In this document: one piece after another, positions 15,411 through 25,251 of the stretch
How positions within the stretch are numbered: the stretch's first letter is position 1
Layout: each line of letters starts with the position of its first letter
Made by a program: the position numbers and the translations under genes
Source: Bradyrhizobium sp.
Lineage (GTDB): Bacteria; Pseudomonadota; Alphaproteobacteria; Rhizobiales; Xanthobacteraceae
DNA: 64,000 nucleotides
Reading direction: 5' to 3'
Assembly (NCBI RefSeq): GCF_004799405.1
Contig: NZ_SSMW01000002.1
Span: 62,001-126,000 of the forward strand
The notes under the pieces: model-generated
Database searches by the model: none
The model's input: only the letters and a program-made list of their open reading frames with translations
What the model was told of the DNA's origin: nothing

Positions 15411-18400
15411 ATGGTCTGGACCGATATTTTCATCAAGCGGCCGGTGTTGTCGGTGGTCGTGAGCCTGCTGATCCTTCTGATCGGTTTTCGGGCGGCGACC
15501 AGCCTGCCGATTCGGCAATATCCAAAGCTGTCGAATACGGTCGTCAACGTCACCACCGTCTATCCGGGCGCGTCGGCCGATCTGATTCAGGGATTCATCA
15601 CGACGCCGATCGAACAGGCCGTCGCGTCCGCAGAAGGCGTCGATTACATGACGTCGTCTTCGGTGCTCGGCACCAGCACGATCCAGGTCTACATCAAGCT
15701 GAACTTCGATCCCAACCAGGCGCTGACCGAAGTTCTCGCCAAGGTGAATTCCGTCAAATATCTCATTCCGAAGGAATCGAACGATCCGATCGTGACCAAG
15801 ACCACGGGTCAGACCACGGCCGTGATGTATCTCGGCTTCTCCAGCGAAGTGCTGTCGGGGTCGGCCATATCGGACTACCTGACGCGGGTGGTTCAGCCGG
15901 TGCTTTCGACCGTCGATGGCGTGGCTTCCGCGGACATTCTGGGTGGTCAGACGTTTGCGATGCGGCTGTGGCTCGACCCGGTCCGGATGGCCGGTCGAAG
16001 CGTTTCGCCGAGCGATGTTTCCGCGGCGATCGCCGCCAATAATTTCCAGGCTGCGGCAGGCCAGGCCAAGGGCTTTTTCATCGTCTCCAACGTATCGACC
16101 AACACCGACCTGAAGAATCTCGATCAGTTCAAGCGCATGATCGTCAAGTCCAAGGACGGCGGGTTTGTGCGGATGGAGGATATCGCCACCGTCGAACTCG
16201 CCGCGCAAAGCACTGACGCCAGCGTCGCCTTCAACGGCGAGCATGCGATCTTCATCGGCGTGCAGGCGACGCCGCAGGGCAACCCGCTGACGCTGGTCCG
16301 GGGCGTCCGGGCGCTGTTTCCCGAACTGGAACGCAATCTGCCGCCTTCGATGAAAATGAAGGTGGCGTACGATTCGACCAAGTTCATTCAATCGTCGATC
16401 GACGAGGTCGAGAAAACCCTGGGCGAGGCGGTCATCATCGTGGTGGTCGTGATCTTTCTGTTCCTGGCGTCGTTCCGTTCGGTGATCATCCCGGTCGTGA
16501 CCATTCCGCTGTCGCTGATCGGCGTTTGCAGCCTGATGCTGGTCGCCGGATTCAGCTTCAATCTGCTGACCCTGCTGGCGATGGTGCTGGCGATCGGGCT
16601 CGTCGTCGATGACGCCATCGTCGTGGTGGAGAACATCCATCGCCACCTGGAGGAGGGCAAACCTCCGGTGCAGGCCGCTATGCAGGGCGCGCGCGAGATC
16701 GTCGGCCCCGTCGTCTCCATGACCATTACGCTCGCGGCGGTGTTCGCGCCGATCGGTTTCCTCGGCGGCCTTACCGGTTCGCTGTTTCGCGAATTCGCGT
16801 TCACGCTTGCAGGCTCGGTGATCGTGTCGGGCGTCATCGCGTTGACGCTTTCGCCGATGATGTGCTCAATCTTCCTCAAAAACGCCGAGGAAGGGCGATT
16901 TGCAAAAATCGTCAACCGGGTGTTCGGAGCGATAACGCGCTGGTACGGCCGCCAGCTCGACCGTTCGCTCGACTATCGTCCGATTACCGCGTTGTTTGCG
17001 CTGACCATCCTCGGGCTGGTCGGCTTCCTCTATCTGCACACGTCGAAGGAACTGGCGCCGGAAGAAGATCAGGGCATCGTGTTCGCCGTCACCAAGGCGC
17101 CGAAATACGCCAACATCGACTATTCGGACTATTACGGCGAGAAGCTCGACAAGGCATTCGCCAGCTTCCCGGAGACCGATCTGCGCTTCGTCATCAACGG
17201 CATCAACGGTCCGCAAAACGGAATTGCCGGCATGCTTCTCAAGCCCTGGGACGAGCGCGTGCGCTCCTCGATCAAGCTGAAGCCGCTGGTGCAGGCGCAG
17301 CTCAGCAAGATCGAGGGCGTCAACGCGTTTGCGTTCAACCTGCCACCGCTGCCCGGCGGTCCCGGCGGATTGCCCGTGCAGATGGTGATCAACTCGACCA
17401 ACGGATTTCAGTCGGTCTATGAACAGATGGTGAAGCTGAAGGACGCGGCGCGAAAGAGCGGGCTGTTCATCGTCTCCGACAGCGACCTCGATTTCAACCA
17501 GCCGGTGGTGCGGGTCAAGGTCGACCGCTCGAAGGCGAGCGACCTCGGCATCACCATGCAGAACATCGGCAATACGCTGGCTACCCTGCTCGGTGGAAAC
17601 TACGTCAACCGGTTCAACCTCGAGGGTCGGTCCTATCAGGTCATCCCGCAGGTGCCGCGCGACCGGCGGCTGTCACCGGAGGCGCTCGGCGGATACTACG
17701 TATCGACCGCGACGGGCCAGCAGGTGCCTCTCTCCACCGTCGTCTCGATCGAGACGGCGACCGATCCGAACGCGTTGACCCACTACAATCAGTTGAATTC
17801 GGCAACCTTCCAGGCGGTGCCGATGCCCGGGGTGACGGTGGGAACGGCGGTCGATTTCCTCGAAGGCGAAGCCAAGAAGCTCCCGGCCGGATTTAGTCAC
17901 GACTATCTCGCGGATAGCCGGCAATATGTGCAGGAAGGAAACCAGCTCGCGGTCACCTTTGCTTTTGCGCTGATCATCATCTTCCTGGTGCTGGCGGCGC
18001 AATTCGAGAGCCTGCGCGATCCCTTGGTCATCATGATCAGCGTTCCGATGGCGATCGTGGGTGCGTTGATTCCCCTGTTCTTCGGCGCCGCGACCATGAA
18101 CATCTACACCCAGGTCGGATTGCTGACGCTGGTCGGCCTGATCAGCAAGCACGGCATCCTGATGGTGGAGTTTGCCAACGAGCTCCAGCTCAATGAGAGT
18201 CTCGACAAGCGTTCCGCCATCGAGATGGCGGCGCGGGTCCGGCTTCGTCCGATCCTGATGACGACGGCGGCGATGGTGACAGGGTTGCTACCGCTCTTGA
18301 CCGCGTCGGGCGCGGGCGCAGCGAGCCGGTTTTCGATCGGGCTGGTCGTTGTTGCCGGCATGTCGATCGGAACGCTGTTCACGCTGTTCGTGCTGCCGGC

Positions 18401-18491
18401 GGTCTATGTGGCGATCGCCACCGATCACCGGGCGAGCGCGGAATCCGACCGCAGCAAGCAGATCGCCGAGTTCGGATTGAGTCCGACCTGA
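15411..18491 (+). CDS. RND multidrug efflux permease (HAE1/AcrB-like)
   Basis: A 1026-residue inner-membrane pump of the resistance-nodulation-division family, full length. The N terminus WTDIFIKRPVLSVVVSLLIL is the first helix. The helix-4 motif LAIGLVVDDAIVVVENIHRH near residues 397-416 carries the paired aspartates that relay protons. A second six-helix set ends at GTLFTLFVLPAVYVAIA. Two large periplasmic loops bind substrate. It follows its adaptor gene and a TetR repressor, a standard inducible efflux layout. Substrates are unknown; an outer-membrane factor must come from elsewhere. Confidence 0.95.
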   Translation: MVWTDIFIKRPVLSVVVSLLILLIGFRAATSLPIRQYPKLSNTVVNVTTVYPGASADLIQGFITTPIEQAVASAEGVDYMTSSSVLGTSTIQVYIKLNFDPNQALTEVLAKVNSVKYLIPKESNDPIVTKTTGQTTAVMYLGFSSEVLSGSAISDYLTRVVQPVLSTVDGVASADILGGQTFAMRLWLDPVRMAGRSVSPSDVSAAIAANNFQAAAGQAKGFFIVSNVSTNTDLKNLDQFKRMIVKSKDGGFVRMEDIATVELAAQSTDASVAFNGEHAIFIGVQATPQGNPLTLVRGVRALFPELERNLPPSMKMKVAYDSTKFIQSSIDEVEKTLGEAVIIVVVVIFLFLASFRSVIIPVVTIPLSLIGVCSLMLVAGFSFNLLTLLAMVLAIGLVVDDAIVVVENIHRHLEEGKPPVQAAMQGAREIVGPVVSMTITLAAVFAPIGFLGGLTGSLFREFAFTLAGSVIVSGVIALTLSPMMCSIFLKNAEEGRFAKIVNRVFGAITRWYGRQLDRSLDYRPITALFALTILGLVGFLYLHTSKELAPEEDQGIVFAVTKAPKYANIDYSDYYGEKLDKAFASFPETDLRFVINGINGPQNGIAGMLLKPWDERVRSSIKLKPLVQAQLSKIEGVNAFAFNLPPLPGGPGGLPVQMVINSTNGFQSVYEQMVKLKDAARKSGLFIVSDSDLDFNQPVVRVKVDRSKASDLGITMQNIGNTLATLLGGNYVNRFNLEGRSYQVIPQVPRDRRLSPEALGGYYVSTATGQQVPLSTVVSIETATDPNALTHYNQLNSATFQAVPMPGVTVGTAVDFLEGEAKKLPAGFSHDYLADSRQYVQEGNQLAVTFAFALIIIFLVLAAQFESLRDPLVIMISVPMAIVGALIPLFFGAATMNIYTQVGLLTLVGLISKHGILMVEFANELQLNESLDKRSAIEMAARVRLRPILMTTAAMVTGLLPLLTASGAGAASRFSIGLVVVAGMSIGTLFTLFVLPAVYVAIATDHRASAESDRSKQIAEFGLSPT

Positions 18492-18629
18492 TCGGGGGTC
18501 GGCCGCAAACAAGAACGGACCGGCTTCCTCTGGGGAATCCAGCCCATTTCCTTGGCTTATCTCCGAAACCGCATGGTACCCTGCCCGGGGGTGCCAGGCG
18601 ACTGAGCGCCCGGCGAACAGGATGCCGGG

Positions 18630-19622
18630 ATGAAACGGCGTGAGTTCATCGGCCTGATGGGCGGTGCCGCGGTTGCGGCGGCAAGCGCTGCGCGCGCGCA
18701 GCCGAACCACATCCGGCGTATCGGCATCCTGATGGGATACGCGCAAGACGATCCCGATACCCAGGCGCGCATCTGGGCGTTCAGGGAAGGGCTGGAACAA
18801 CTCGGCTGGATGGATGGTCACGACGTCGCGATCACCTATCGCTTTGGCGGCGGCGAAATCGACCGGGTTCGTGAGTACGCCAGGGACCTGGTCGGTTTGA
18901 AGTCGGATGTGATCGTTTGCGAAACCACGCCAACCCTGAAAGCGGTCGCGGACCAGACCTCGACGATCCCGGTCATCTTTGTTTCGGTTACCGATCCCGT
19001 CAGCAACGGCTTTGTCGCAGACCTCGCCCATCCCGGCGGCAACATCACCGGCTTCACCAACTTCGAAGCGACGATGGGCGGCAAGTGGATCGAGCTGCTC
19101 AAGAAGATCGCACCCGCATCCAGGCGGGTCGGCGTGATTTTCAATCCGGAGACCGCGCCCGGCGGTGGGGCTTTTTTCCTGAAGTCGGTTGCCGCCTCGG
19201 CGCCCGCTCTGGCGGTGGAGTTGCTTCCTGTCCCGGTCCGCAGTGACGACGAGATCAGGCGGGCCGTGAGCGGACTCGGACGCGAGCCGGGCAGCGGCCT
19301 GATCGTCATGCTGGATGTCTTCACGGCCGTGCATCGCCCGGCGATAATCGCGCAAGCCGCTGCCGACCGGGTGCCGACGGTATTTCCGTGGCGGTTCGGG
19401 GCCACCGATGGCGGGCTGGTGTCGTATGGGGTCGATGTGGCGGACCTGCACCGGCGCGCGGCTGACTATGTCGATCGCATCTTGAAGGGCGCCACGCCAG
19501 CCGACCTGCCGGTCCAGCAGCCCACCAAATTCGAACTGGTGATCAACCTGAAAACCGCGAAGGCGCTGGGGATCGAAGTATCGCCGACGCTGCTGGCGAC
19601 CGCCGACGAGGTCATCGAATGA
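18630..19622 (+). CDS. Orphan ABC transporter substrate-binding protein (ABC_sub_bind/TrpX type)
   Basis: A 330-residue periplasmic protein. The export signal MKRREFIGLMGGAAVAAASA has a paired arginine like Tat signals (cleavage near residue 24, ARAQ). IRRIGILMGYAQDDPDTQARIWAFREGLEQLGW opens the two-lobed binding fold typical of PF04392-type proteins; HPGGNITGFTNF and PVIFVSVTDPVSNGFV are further family marks. No permease or ATPase gene accompanies it. It is 55 bases ahead of a histidine kinase with a periplasmic sensor domain on the same strand, so it may present a ligand to that kinase instead of feeding a transporter. That role is inferred. Confidence 0.85.
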   Translation: MKRREFIGLMGGAAVAAASAARAQPNHIRRIGILMGYAQDDPDTQARIWAFREGLEQLGWMDGHDVAITYRFGGGEIDRVREYARDLVGLKSDVIVCETTPTLKAVADQTSTIPVIFVSVTDPVSNGFVADLAHPGGNITGFTNFEATMGGKWIELLKKIAPASRRVGVIFNPETAPGGGAFFLKSVAASAPALAVELLPVPVRSDDEIRRAVSGLGREPGSGLIVMLDVFTAVHRPAIIAQAAADRVPTVFPWRFGATDGGLVSYGVDVADLHRRAADYVDRILKGATPADLPVQQPTKFELVINLKTAKALGIEVSPTLLATADEVIE

Positions 19623-19677
19623 TCTTCCCGCACTGCGACAAGAGACATCGCTGTCCGTTCTTGCTAAATGGGGCCGG

Positions 19678-22600
19678 ATGAGCATTTCCATCCACCCCGA
19701 CACGCCCAAAGGTCGACCGCTGGAGGCATCGCCTGTGGCGGAAACGACGCCTTTGGCGGGTGCTTCCGGCACCAGGATCCGCAGCCGGTTGTTCACCAAA
19801 TATGTCGCGCTGTTCGTCGCGGTGGTGGCCGTGGCGCTGCTATCGAACGGGATTTTCGAAGTTTTCTTCTACTACCGCGAACACAAGGCGGCATTGATCC
19901 GGATTCAGCACGAGCAGGCCGAGGCGGCGGCGGCCAAGATCAGCCAGTTCATCAAGGAGATCGAAAGCCAGCTCGGCTGGACCACCCAGTTGCCGTGGTC
20001 CGCGGGGTCGATCGAGCCGCGCCGATTCGACGCGCTGCGGCTGTTGCGCCAGGTGCCGGCGATCACCGAACTGGGGCAGATCGATTCCACCGGCAGGGAG
20101 CGGCTGCGGGTGTCGCGGCTCGCCATGGACGTGGTCGATAGCGGTGTCGATCTCTCCCATGATCCGAAATTCACCGAGGCCGTCGCACACAAGGTCTATT
20201 ACGGCCCGGTCTATTTCCGCCGCGAGTCCGAGCCGTACATGACGCTGTCGCTGGCCGGCACCCGCAAGGACGCCGGCGTCAGCATCGCCGAGGTCAATCT
20301 CAAGCTGATCTGGGATGTGGTGTCGCAGATCAAGGTCGGCGAGCACGGCCATGCCTACGTCGTCGGCGCGCAGGGACGCCTGATCGCGCATCCGGACATC
20401 AGCCTGGTGCTGCGCAACACCGACATGTCGAAGCTGGTGCAGGTGCAGGCAGCCCGGGCGGGGGCTGCGAATTTCGATCCCGACTCCCTGCAGGGCGCGC
20501 GCAACATCCAGGGCCAGGAGGTGCTGACGGCGTCGGCGCCGATCGCGCCGCTGGGCTGGACCATGTTCGTCGAACTGCCGGTCGAGGAAGCCTATGCGTC
20601 GCTGTATCTCGCCTTGCAGCGTCTCGCCATCGTGCTCGCGGGGGCGTCGTTTTTCGCGGTGCTGGCCGGGATATTCCTGGCCCGGCGCATGGTCGGTCCG
20701 ATCCAGGCGTTGCGCGCGGGTGCCGAACGCATGGGCAGCGGCGATTTCGCCCAGCGTATCTCGATCAAGACCGGTGACGAACTCGAAGGTCTTGCCGATC
20801 AATTCAACGACATGGGCGCGCGGCTGCAGGAATCCTACACCGACCTTGAGAAGAAGGTTGAATTGCGAACGGCCGAATTGAGCGAGTCGCTTGAGCAACA
20901 GACGGCAATCAGCGACATCCTGCGAGTGATTTCGAGTTCGCCGGGGGACCTCAGGCCGGTCTTCGATACGGTTGCCAGGCACGCAGCGCAGATCTGCGAA
21001 GCGCAGATCGTCGACATACTCACCGTCGAAGGCGACACATTGCGTTATGCTGCAGAGTTCGGTGACTTTGGAAGGATGGTCAACGGCGAGACGGCGCCCC
21101 TGAACCGAGACTCAGTCATGGGACGTTCCATAACCGACAAACAGCCCGTGCACGTGGCCGACCTGCAAAGCGCGGACCACGATTTTCCGCTTGGCCGGGA
21201 GTTTGCGCTGAGGCTCGGGCATCGAACCACCTTGGCTGTACCGCTGGTCAGAGACGCTCGCGCGCTCGGCACGATACTCGTCCGCCGCGCGGAGGTGCGA
21301 CCGTTCGAAGACAAGCATATCGCTTTGTTGAAGATGTTCGCGGATCAAGCCGTGATCGCCATCGAAAACGCCCGCCTGCTTAATGAGCTGCGGGTACGCA
21401 CCGACGACCTCAGCGAGTCGCTGCAGCAGCAGACCGCGACCGCTGACGTGCTCAAGGTCATCAGCCGCTCTGCCTTCGATCTGAAATCCGTGCTCACCAC
21501 CCTGACCGATTCAGCGAAAGCGCTGTGCGGCGCGTCGCTTGGCATCATATGCCTGCGCGACGGCGAGGTGATGCGACTGCAGGCTGAATCCGGCTGCACG
21601 CAGGCCTTCGTCGACTTTATGCACGCCAACCCCATCAAGCCCGGCCGCGATACCATCACCGGTCGGGTCTTCATGGATAGCGAAGCTGTCCACGTCCCCG
21701 ACGTGCAACTGGATCCCGAATACAATTTTGGCCGTGCGCCTGTTCTCGGCGATTATCGCGCGGTGCTCGCCGTGCCTTTGATGCGCGACGGCGCGGTCGA
21801 GGGCGTGCTGCTGTTGGGCAGGCCGGAACCCGGACCGTTCAGCCAACGGCAGATCGATCTCGTCCAGACCTTTGCCGACCAGGCCGTGATCGCCATCGAG
21901 AACGTGCGGTTGTTCGATCAGGTGCAGGAGCGCACCAGGGAGCTGTCGCTTTCGCTCGATGAGTTGCGCACCGCGCAGGATCGTCTGGTGCAGACCGAGA
22001 AGCTCGCTTCGCTTGGCCAGCTCACCGCCGGTATCGCGCATGAAATCAAGAATCCGCTCAATTTCGTCAACAATTTCTCGGCGTTATCTGCGGAATTGAT
22101 CGACGAGTTGAACGACGCGCTCAAGCCGGCCGCGCTCGATGACAAGATCCGGGAAGAGATCGACGAGCTTACGAATATGCTGAAGGGCAATCTTGAGAAA
22201 GTGGTGCAGCACGGCAAGCGCGCCGATTCGATCGTCAAGAACATGCTGTTGCATTCGCGCGAGGGGTCGGGCGAACACCGGCCCGCTGACATCAACGCGA
22301 TTGTCGAGGAGAGTCTCAATCTCGCCTATCATGGCGCGCGCGCGGAGAAGTCCGGCTTCAATATCACGCTGAAGCGCGACCTCGACCCCGCCGCCGGGAT
22401 GATCGACCTTTACCCGCAGGAAATCACGCGGGTGTTCCTCAATCTGATCTCGAACGGCTTCTACGCCGCCACCAAGCGCAAGGAGGCCGGCGACCAGAGT
22501 TTCGAGCCCGTGCTGAGCGCGACCACCAAGAGCCTCGGCAACAAGGTCGAAATCCGCATTCGCGACAATGGCACCGGTATCCCTTTGGAAGTGAAGGAGA

Positions 22601-22794
22601 AAATGTTCAATCCCTTCTTCACCACCAAGCCGGCGGGTGAGGGTACCGGACTTGGCCTGTCGATGAGTCACGACATCGTGGTGAAACAACACGGCGGCAA
22701 GATCGACGTCGATACCGAACCGGGCGCATTTACCGAATTCATTATTACGCTGCCGCGGACCGCGGCGCAGGCACAGGCTGGAGGCACCCATTGA
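19678..22794 (+). CDS. Multi-domain sensor histidine kinase (Cache-HAMP-GAF-GAF-HisKA-HATPase)
   Basis: A 1038-residue membrane kinase. Two helices (about residues 40-62 and 314-337) bracket a periplasmic Cache-like domain; the second leads to a HAMP domain (about 338-390). Two GAF-like domains follow (about 420-570 and 590-745), linked by repeated coiled segments reading SESLEQQTA and SESLQQQTA. The kinase core has [22 protein letters not shown] with the phospho-accepting residue at about His788. The ATP domain has [17 protein letters not shown] and [10 protein letters not shown]. It should sense an outside ligand and cytoplasmic signals and phosphorylate the two receivers that follow. Its stop overlaps the next start (TTGA). 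Confidence 0.93.
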   Translation: MSISIHPDTPKGRPLEASPVAETTPLAGASGTRIRSRLFTKYVALFVAVVAVALLSNGIFEVFFYYREHKAALIRIQHEQAEAAAAKISQFIKEIESQLGWTTQLPWSAGSIEPRRFDALRLLRQVPAITELGQIDSTGRERLRVSRLAMDVVDSGVDLSHDPKFTEAVAHKVYYGPVYFRRESEPYMTLSLAGTRKDAGVSIAEVNLKLIWDVVSQIKVGEHGHAYVVGAQGRLIAHPDISLVLRNTDMSKLVQVQAARAGAANFDPDSLQGARNIQGQEVLTASAPIAPLGWTMFVELPVEEAYASLYLALQRLAIVLAGASFFAVLAGIFLARRMVGPIQALRAGAERMGSGDFAQRISIKTGDELEGLADQFNDMGARLQESYTDLEKKVELRTAELSESLEQQTAISDILRVISSSPGDLRPVFDTVARHAAQICEAQIVDILTVEGDTLRYAAEFGDFGRMVNGETAPLNRDSVMGRSITDKQPVHVADLQSADHDFPLGREFALRLGHRTTLAVPLVRDARALGTILVRRAEVRPFEDKHIALLKMFADQAVIAIENARLLNELRVRTDDLSESLQQQTATADVLKVISRSAFDLKSVLTTLTDSAKALCGASLGIICLRDGEVMRLQAESGCTQAFVDFMHANPIKPGRDTITGRVFMDSEAVHVPDVQLDPEYNFGRAPVLGDYRAVLAVPLMRDGAVEGVLLLGRPEPGPFSQRQIDLVQTFADQAVIAIENVRLFDQVQERTRELSLSLDELRTAQDRLVQTEKLASLGQLTAGIAHEIKNPLNFVNNFSALSAELIDELNDALKPAALDDKIREEIDELTNMLKGNLEKVVQHGKRADSIVKNMLLHSREGSGEHRPADINAIVEESLNLAYHGARAEKSGFNITLKRDLDPAAGMIDLYPQEITRVFLNLISNGFYAATKRKEAGDQSFEPVLSATTKSLGNKVEIRIRDNGTGIPLEVKEKMFNPFFTTKPAGEGTGLGLSMSHDIVVKQHGGKIDVDTEPGAFTEFIITLPRTAAQAQAGGTH

Positions 22795-23180
22795 GCGTCT
22801 ATATACTCGTCGTCGATGACGAGCCCGATGTTGAGGCCCTGTTCCGTCAACAGTTCCGGCGCGATATCCGCTCCGGGCGTTTCACCATGGAGTTCGCGCC
22901 GTCGGCGCCTGTGGCCCTGGCCCGCGCCTCCAATGTCGCCGATCCGTCGCTGATCCTGATCCTGTCCGACATCAACATGCCCGGCATGAGCGGCCTTGAA
23001 ATGCTGCCGAAAGTGCGTGCCGAGCGGCCCGACGTTCCCGTGATCATGATCACCGCCTATGGCGATGCCGAAACGCGGCGCAAGGCGATCGAGCGCGGCG
23101 CGATCGGCCTGTTGACCAAACCGATCGATTTCGCGCTGCTGCGCCACGAGATCGATACCAGGCTCGGGCAGGCCGCATGA
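22791..23180 (+). CDS. Stand-alone response regulator receiver
   Basis: A 129-residue single receiver domain without an output domain. Acidic pocket residues are in VDDEPD, the phospho-acceptor is about Asp60 in LSDINMPG, and T/A and K conserved positions lie in MITAYGDAE and LLTKPIDF. It starts with TTG inside the stop of the kinase gene, and its own stop overlaps the next start (ATGA), so all three proteins are translationally coupled. It may be a phosphate sink or a connector between the kinase and the cyclase protein that follows. Confidence 0.92.
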   Translation: MSVYILVVDDEPDVEALFRQQFRRDIRSGRFTMEFAPSAPVALARASNVADPSLILILSDINMPGMSGLEMLPKVRAERPDVPVIMITAYGDAETRRKAIERGAIGLLTKPIDFALLRHEIDTRLGQAA

Positions 23181-24427
23181 CCGCAACCATCCTCGTCGTC
23201 GATGACGAGCCCGATCTCGAGGCTCTGGTGCTGCAGAAGTTCCGCAAGCAGATCCGCGACGGCACGGTGACGTTCATGTTCGCGCATGACGGCATCGAGG
23301 CGCTGCAATCGATCGAGGACCATCCGCATGTCGATATGGTTGTGTCGGATATCAACATGCCGCGGATGGACGGGCTTTCGTTGCTGCAGAAGCTGCAGGA
23401 AGCCGAGGACAAGAAATCGACCATCATCGTGTCGGCGTATGGCGACATGAGCAACATCCGCGTCGCGATGAACCGCGGCGCGTTCGACTTCCTGACCAAG
23501 CCGATCGACTTCGGCGATCTCGAAATGACCATCGACAAGACCATCCGTCATGTCGAGATGATGCGCGATGCGCGCCGCCGCCAGGCGGAAGCCGAGCGCG
23601 CGCACGCTTCGCTGTCGCGCTATTTTTCGCCGCAGATCGCTTTGCGGCTCGCCTCCGATGGCGAGGGCAACGGCATGGAGGTGCATCGCCGCGAGGTCGC
23701 GACCATCTTTACCGATATCACCAGCTTCACGTCGCTGGTGGAGACCGCGGCACCCGAAGTGCTGGGTGCGCTGCTCAACGAATATGTCGGCGGCATGACC
23801 GACGTCGTGTTCGCGCATGAAGGCACCGTCGCCAAGATCATCGGCGATGCGATCCAGATTCTGTTCAACGCGCCCGGCGACCAGCCGGACTATGCCACCC
23901 GCGCGATTGCCTGCGCGCACGATCTCGATAACTGGGCGCAGGAATTTCGCGAGCGCTGGAAGGCCAAGGGGGTGAATTTCGGCGCGACGCGGATCGGCGT
24001 TCATGCCGGCCCCGCGCTGGTCGGGAATTTCGGCGGCAGCCGTTTCTTCGATTACACCGCCTATGGCGATACCATCAACATCGCGGCAAGGCTGGAGGCC
24101 GCCAACAAATTCCTCGGCACGCGGATTTGCGTCAGTGCCACGGTCGCCGATGGTACCGAGAAATTCAAGGGCAGGCCGGTCGGCGATCTGATGCTGCGCG
24201 GGCGCAGCGAGCCGCTGCGCGCCTACGAGCCGCTGTCGGCGGCGGCGTTCGAAGGGCCGGCGAGGGTGCAATATTGCGAAGCCTTCGCCAAGCTTGAGAC
24301 CGAAGATGCCGCGGCGATGCCGGCTTTTGCGGCGCTGGTCGGGCTGCATGCCGACGATGCGCTGGCGGGCTTTCACCTGCGGCGGTTGCTCAACGGCGCC
24401 AAGGGCGCCCGCATGCAATTGGAATAA
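23177..24427 (+). CDS. Response regulator with class III adenylate/guanylate cyclase output
   Basis: A 416-residue protein. Residues 1-125 form a receiver with the phospho-acceptor at about Asp58 (VVSDINMPRMDG). A short coiled linker (RRRQAEAERAHASLSRYFSP) leads to a class III nucleotide cyclase domain (about 170-350). Its metal aspartates are in IFTDITSFT and IIGDAIQILF, and RIGVHAGPALVGNFGG and YGDTINIAARLE carry the other active-site residues. It should make cAMP (or less likely cGMP) when phosphorylated by the adjoining kinase, turning a two-component input into a second-messenger output. The C-terminal 60 residues resemble no domain I recognise. Confidence 0.92.
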   Translation: MTATILVVDDEPDLEALVLQKFRKQIRDGTVTFMFAHDGIEALQSIEDHPHVDMVVSDINMPRMDGLSLLQKLQEAEDKKSTIIVSAYGDMSNIRVAMNRGAFDFLTKPIDFGDLEMTIDKTIRHVEMMRDARRRQAEAERAHASLSRYFSPQIALRLASDGEGNGMEVHRREVATIFTDITSFTSLVETAAPEVLGALLNEYVGGMTDVVFAHEGTVAKIIGDAIQILFNAPGDQPDYATRAIACAHDLDNWAQEFRERWKAKGVNFGATRIGVHAGPALVGNFGGSRFFDYTAYGDTINIAARLEAANKFLGTRICVSATVADGTEKFKGRPVGDLMLRGRSEPLRAYEPLSAAAFEGPARVQYCEAFAKLETEDAAAMPAFAALVGLHADDALAGFHLRRLLNGAKGARMQLE

Positions 24428-24446
24428 AAAATCAGGGATGCCAGAC

Positions 24447-25190
24447 ATGACGCGTGAGTTTGCCGCCTGCAATTATCGTTTCATCCCCGGGGTGTTTCAG
24501 TATTCCGGCGGCATAGCGGCGAACGCCGGTTATGAAGTAGAACGCGTGCGCTTCGACAAGATGCCGCCGTTGGCCGAAGGTTTTGGACTGGTCGCAAAAT
24601 ACATCCAGGCCGCCGGCCGGCCACTGACGGCGTTTTGCGCCTGCGAGTTGCGCTCGCCGGCGGCGTTCACCGATGACGGGTTTCGCAGGTTCAATCAGCA
24701 TTACGTCAAAACGCTCGCGGAATGGGGCCTGTTCGACGGCACCACCAATCCGGTGGCGCGCAGCAATGTCTGCCCCGAGATCGATCCGCCTTCCGAACCG
24801 TCATTCTACGCATTTTCCTTTGTCCGGCCGAGCCAGAACACGACGCCGAGTTTCGTGATCGCGGGCAGCGGTGAAGCGCGCGAAGGAGGGGCCACCTATT
24901 CCGAACGTACCGTGCGCTACCGCGACCTCAGCCCGGACGGCCTGAAGGAAAAAGTCAGCTTCGTCGTCGACGCCATGGAACGTCGCATGGGCGAGTTCGG
25001 CTTCGGCTGGAGGGATACGACGGCGGTCCAGACCTACACCGTGCATGATTTTCATCCCGTCTTTGCCGAGGCCCTGGTTCGTCGCGGCGCCGCGCGATCG
25101 GGATTGACCTGGCATTTCGCGCGGCCGCCGGTGATCGATCTCGAATACGAGATGGATTGCCGCAGGGTGATGCGGGAAACGGTGATCTAG
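24447..25190 (+). CDS. YjgF/Rid-fold protein, possibly CnbZ-like 2-aminomuconate-type deaminase
   Basis: A 247-residue protein. TREFAACNYRFIPGVFQYSGGI, AAGRPLTAFCACELRSPAAF, PVARSNVCPEIDPPSEPSF and FGWRDTTAVQTYTVHD resemble the CnbZ family, whose founding member deaminates 2-amino-5-chloromuconate in Comamonas; that match is from memory and only moderately sure. It would then release ammonia from an aminomuconate-like compound in ring breakdown. The start at 24447 sits 9 bases after AGGG; the ATG at 24438 is too close to it. It is 19 bases after the cyclase gene on the same strand, yet nothing else for nitroaromatic breakdown is near. Confidence 0.6.
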   Translation: MTREFAACNYRFIPGVFQYSGGIAANAGYEVERVRFDKMPPLAEGFGLVAKYIQAAGRPLTAFCACELRSPAAFTDDGFRRFNQHYVKTLAEWGLFDGTTNPVARSNVCPEIDPPSEPSFYAFSFVRPSQNTTPSFVIAGSGEAREGGATYSERTVRYRDLSPDGLKEKVSFVVDAMERRMGEFGFGWRDTTAVQTYTVHDFHPVFAEALVRRGAARSGLTWHFARPPVIDLEYEMDCRRVMRETVI

Positions 25191-25206
25191 AGCCGCCGCT
25201 TTTCTT

Positions 25207-25234
25207 CCCTCCCCCGCAAGAGCGGGAGAGGGAG
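25207..25234. repeat. Hairpin repeat, CCCTCCCCCGC-aaga-GCGGGAGAGGG type
   Basis: Arms at 25207-25217 and 25222-25234 around AAGA. The same core recurs at 54004-54033. It separates two convergent genes and may act as a two-way transcription stop, though there is no clear T-run. Confidence 0.65.
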
Positions 25235-25251
25235 CGCAACTCGCGCAGTCG

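Noticed and set aside
15393..16646. A 417-codon open frame antisense to the RND pump gene
   Set aside because: It is rich in His, Arg and Asp as expected for the mirror frame of a GC-rich gene, has no recognisable domain, and the sense strand codes a full-length RND pump.
18288..19799. A 503-codon minus-strand open frame across the RND pump end and the binding-protein gene
   Set aside because: It covers an intergenic region and two real genes, and its composition is that of an antisense frame.
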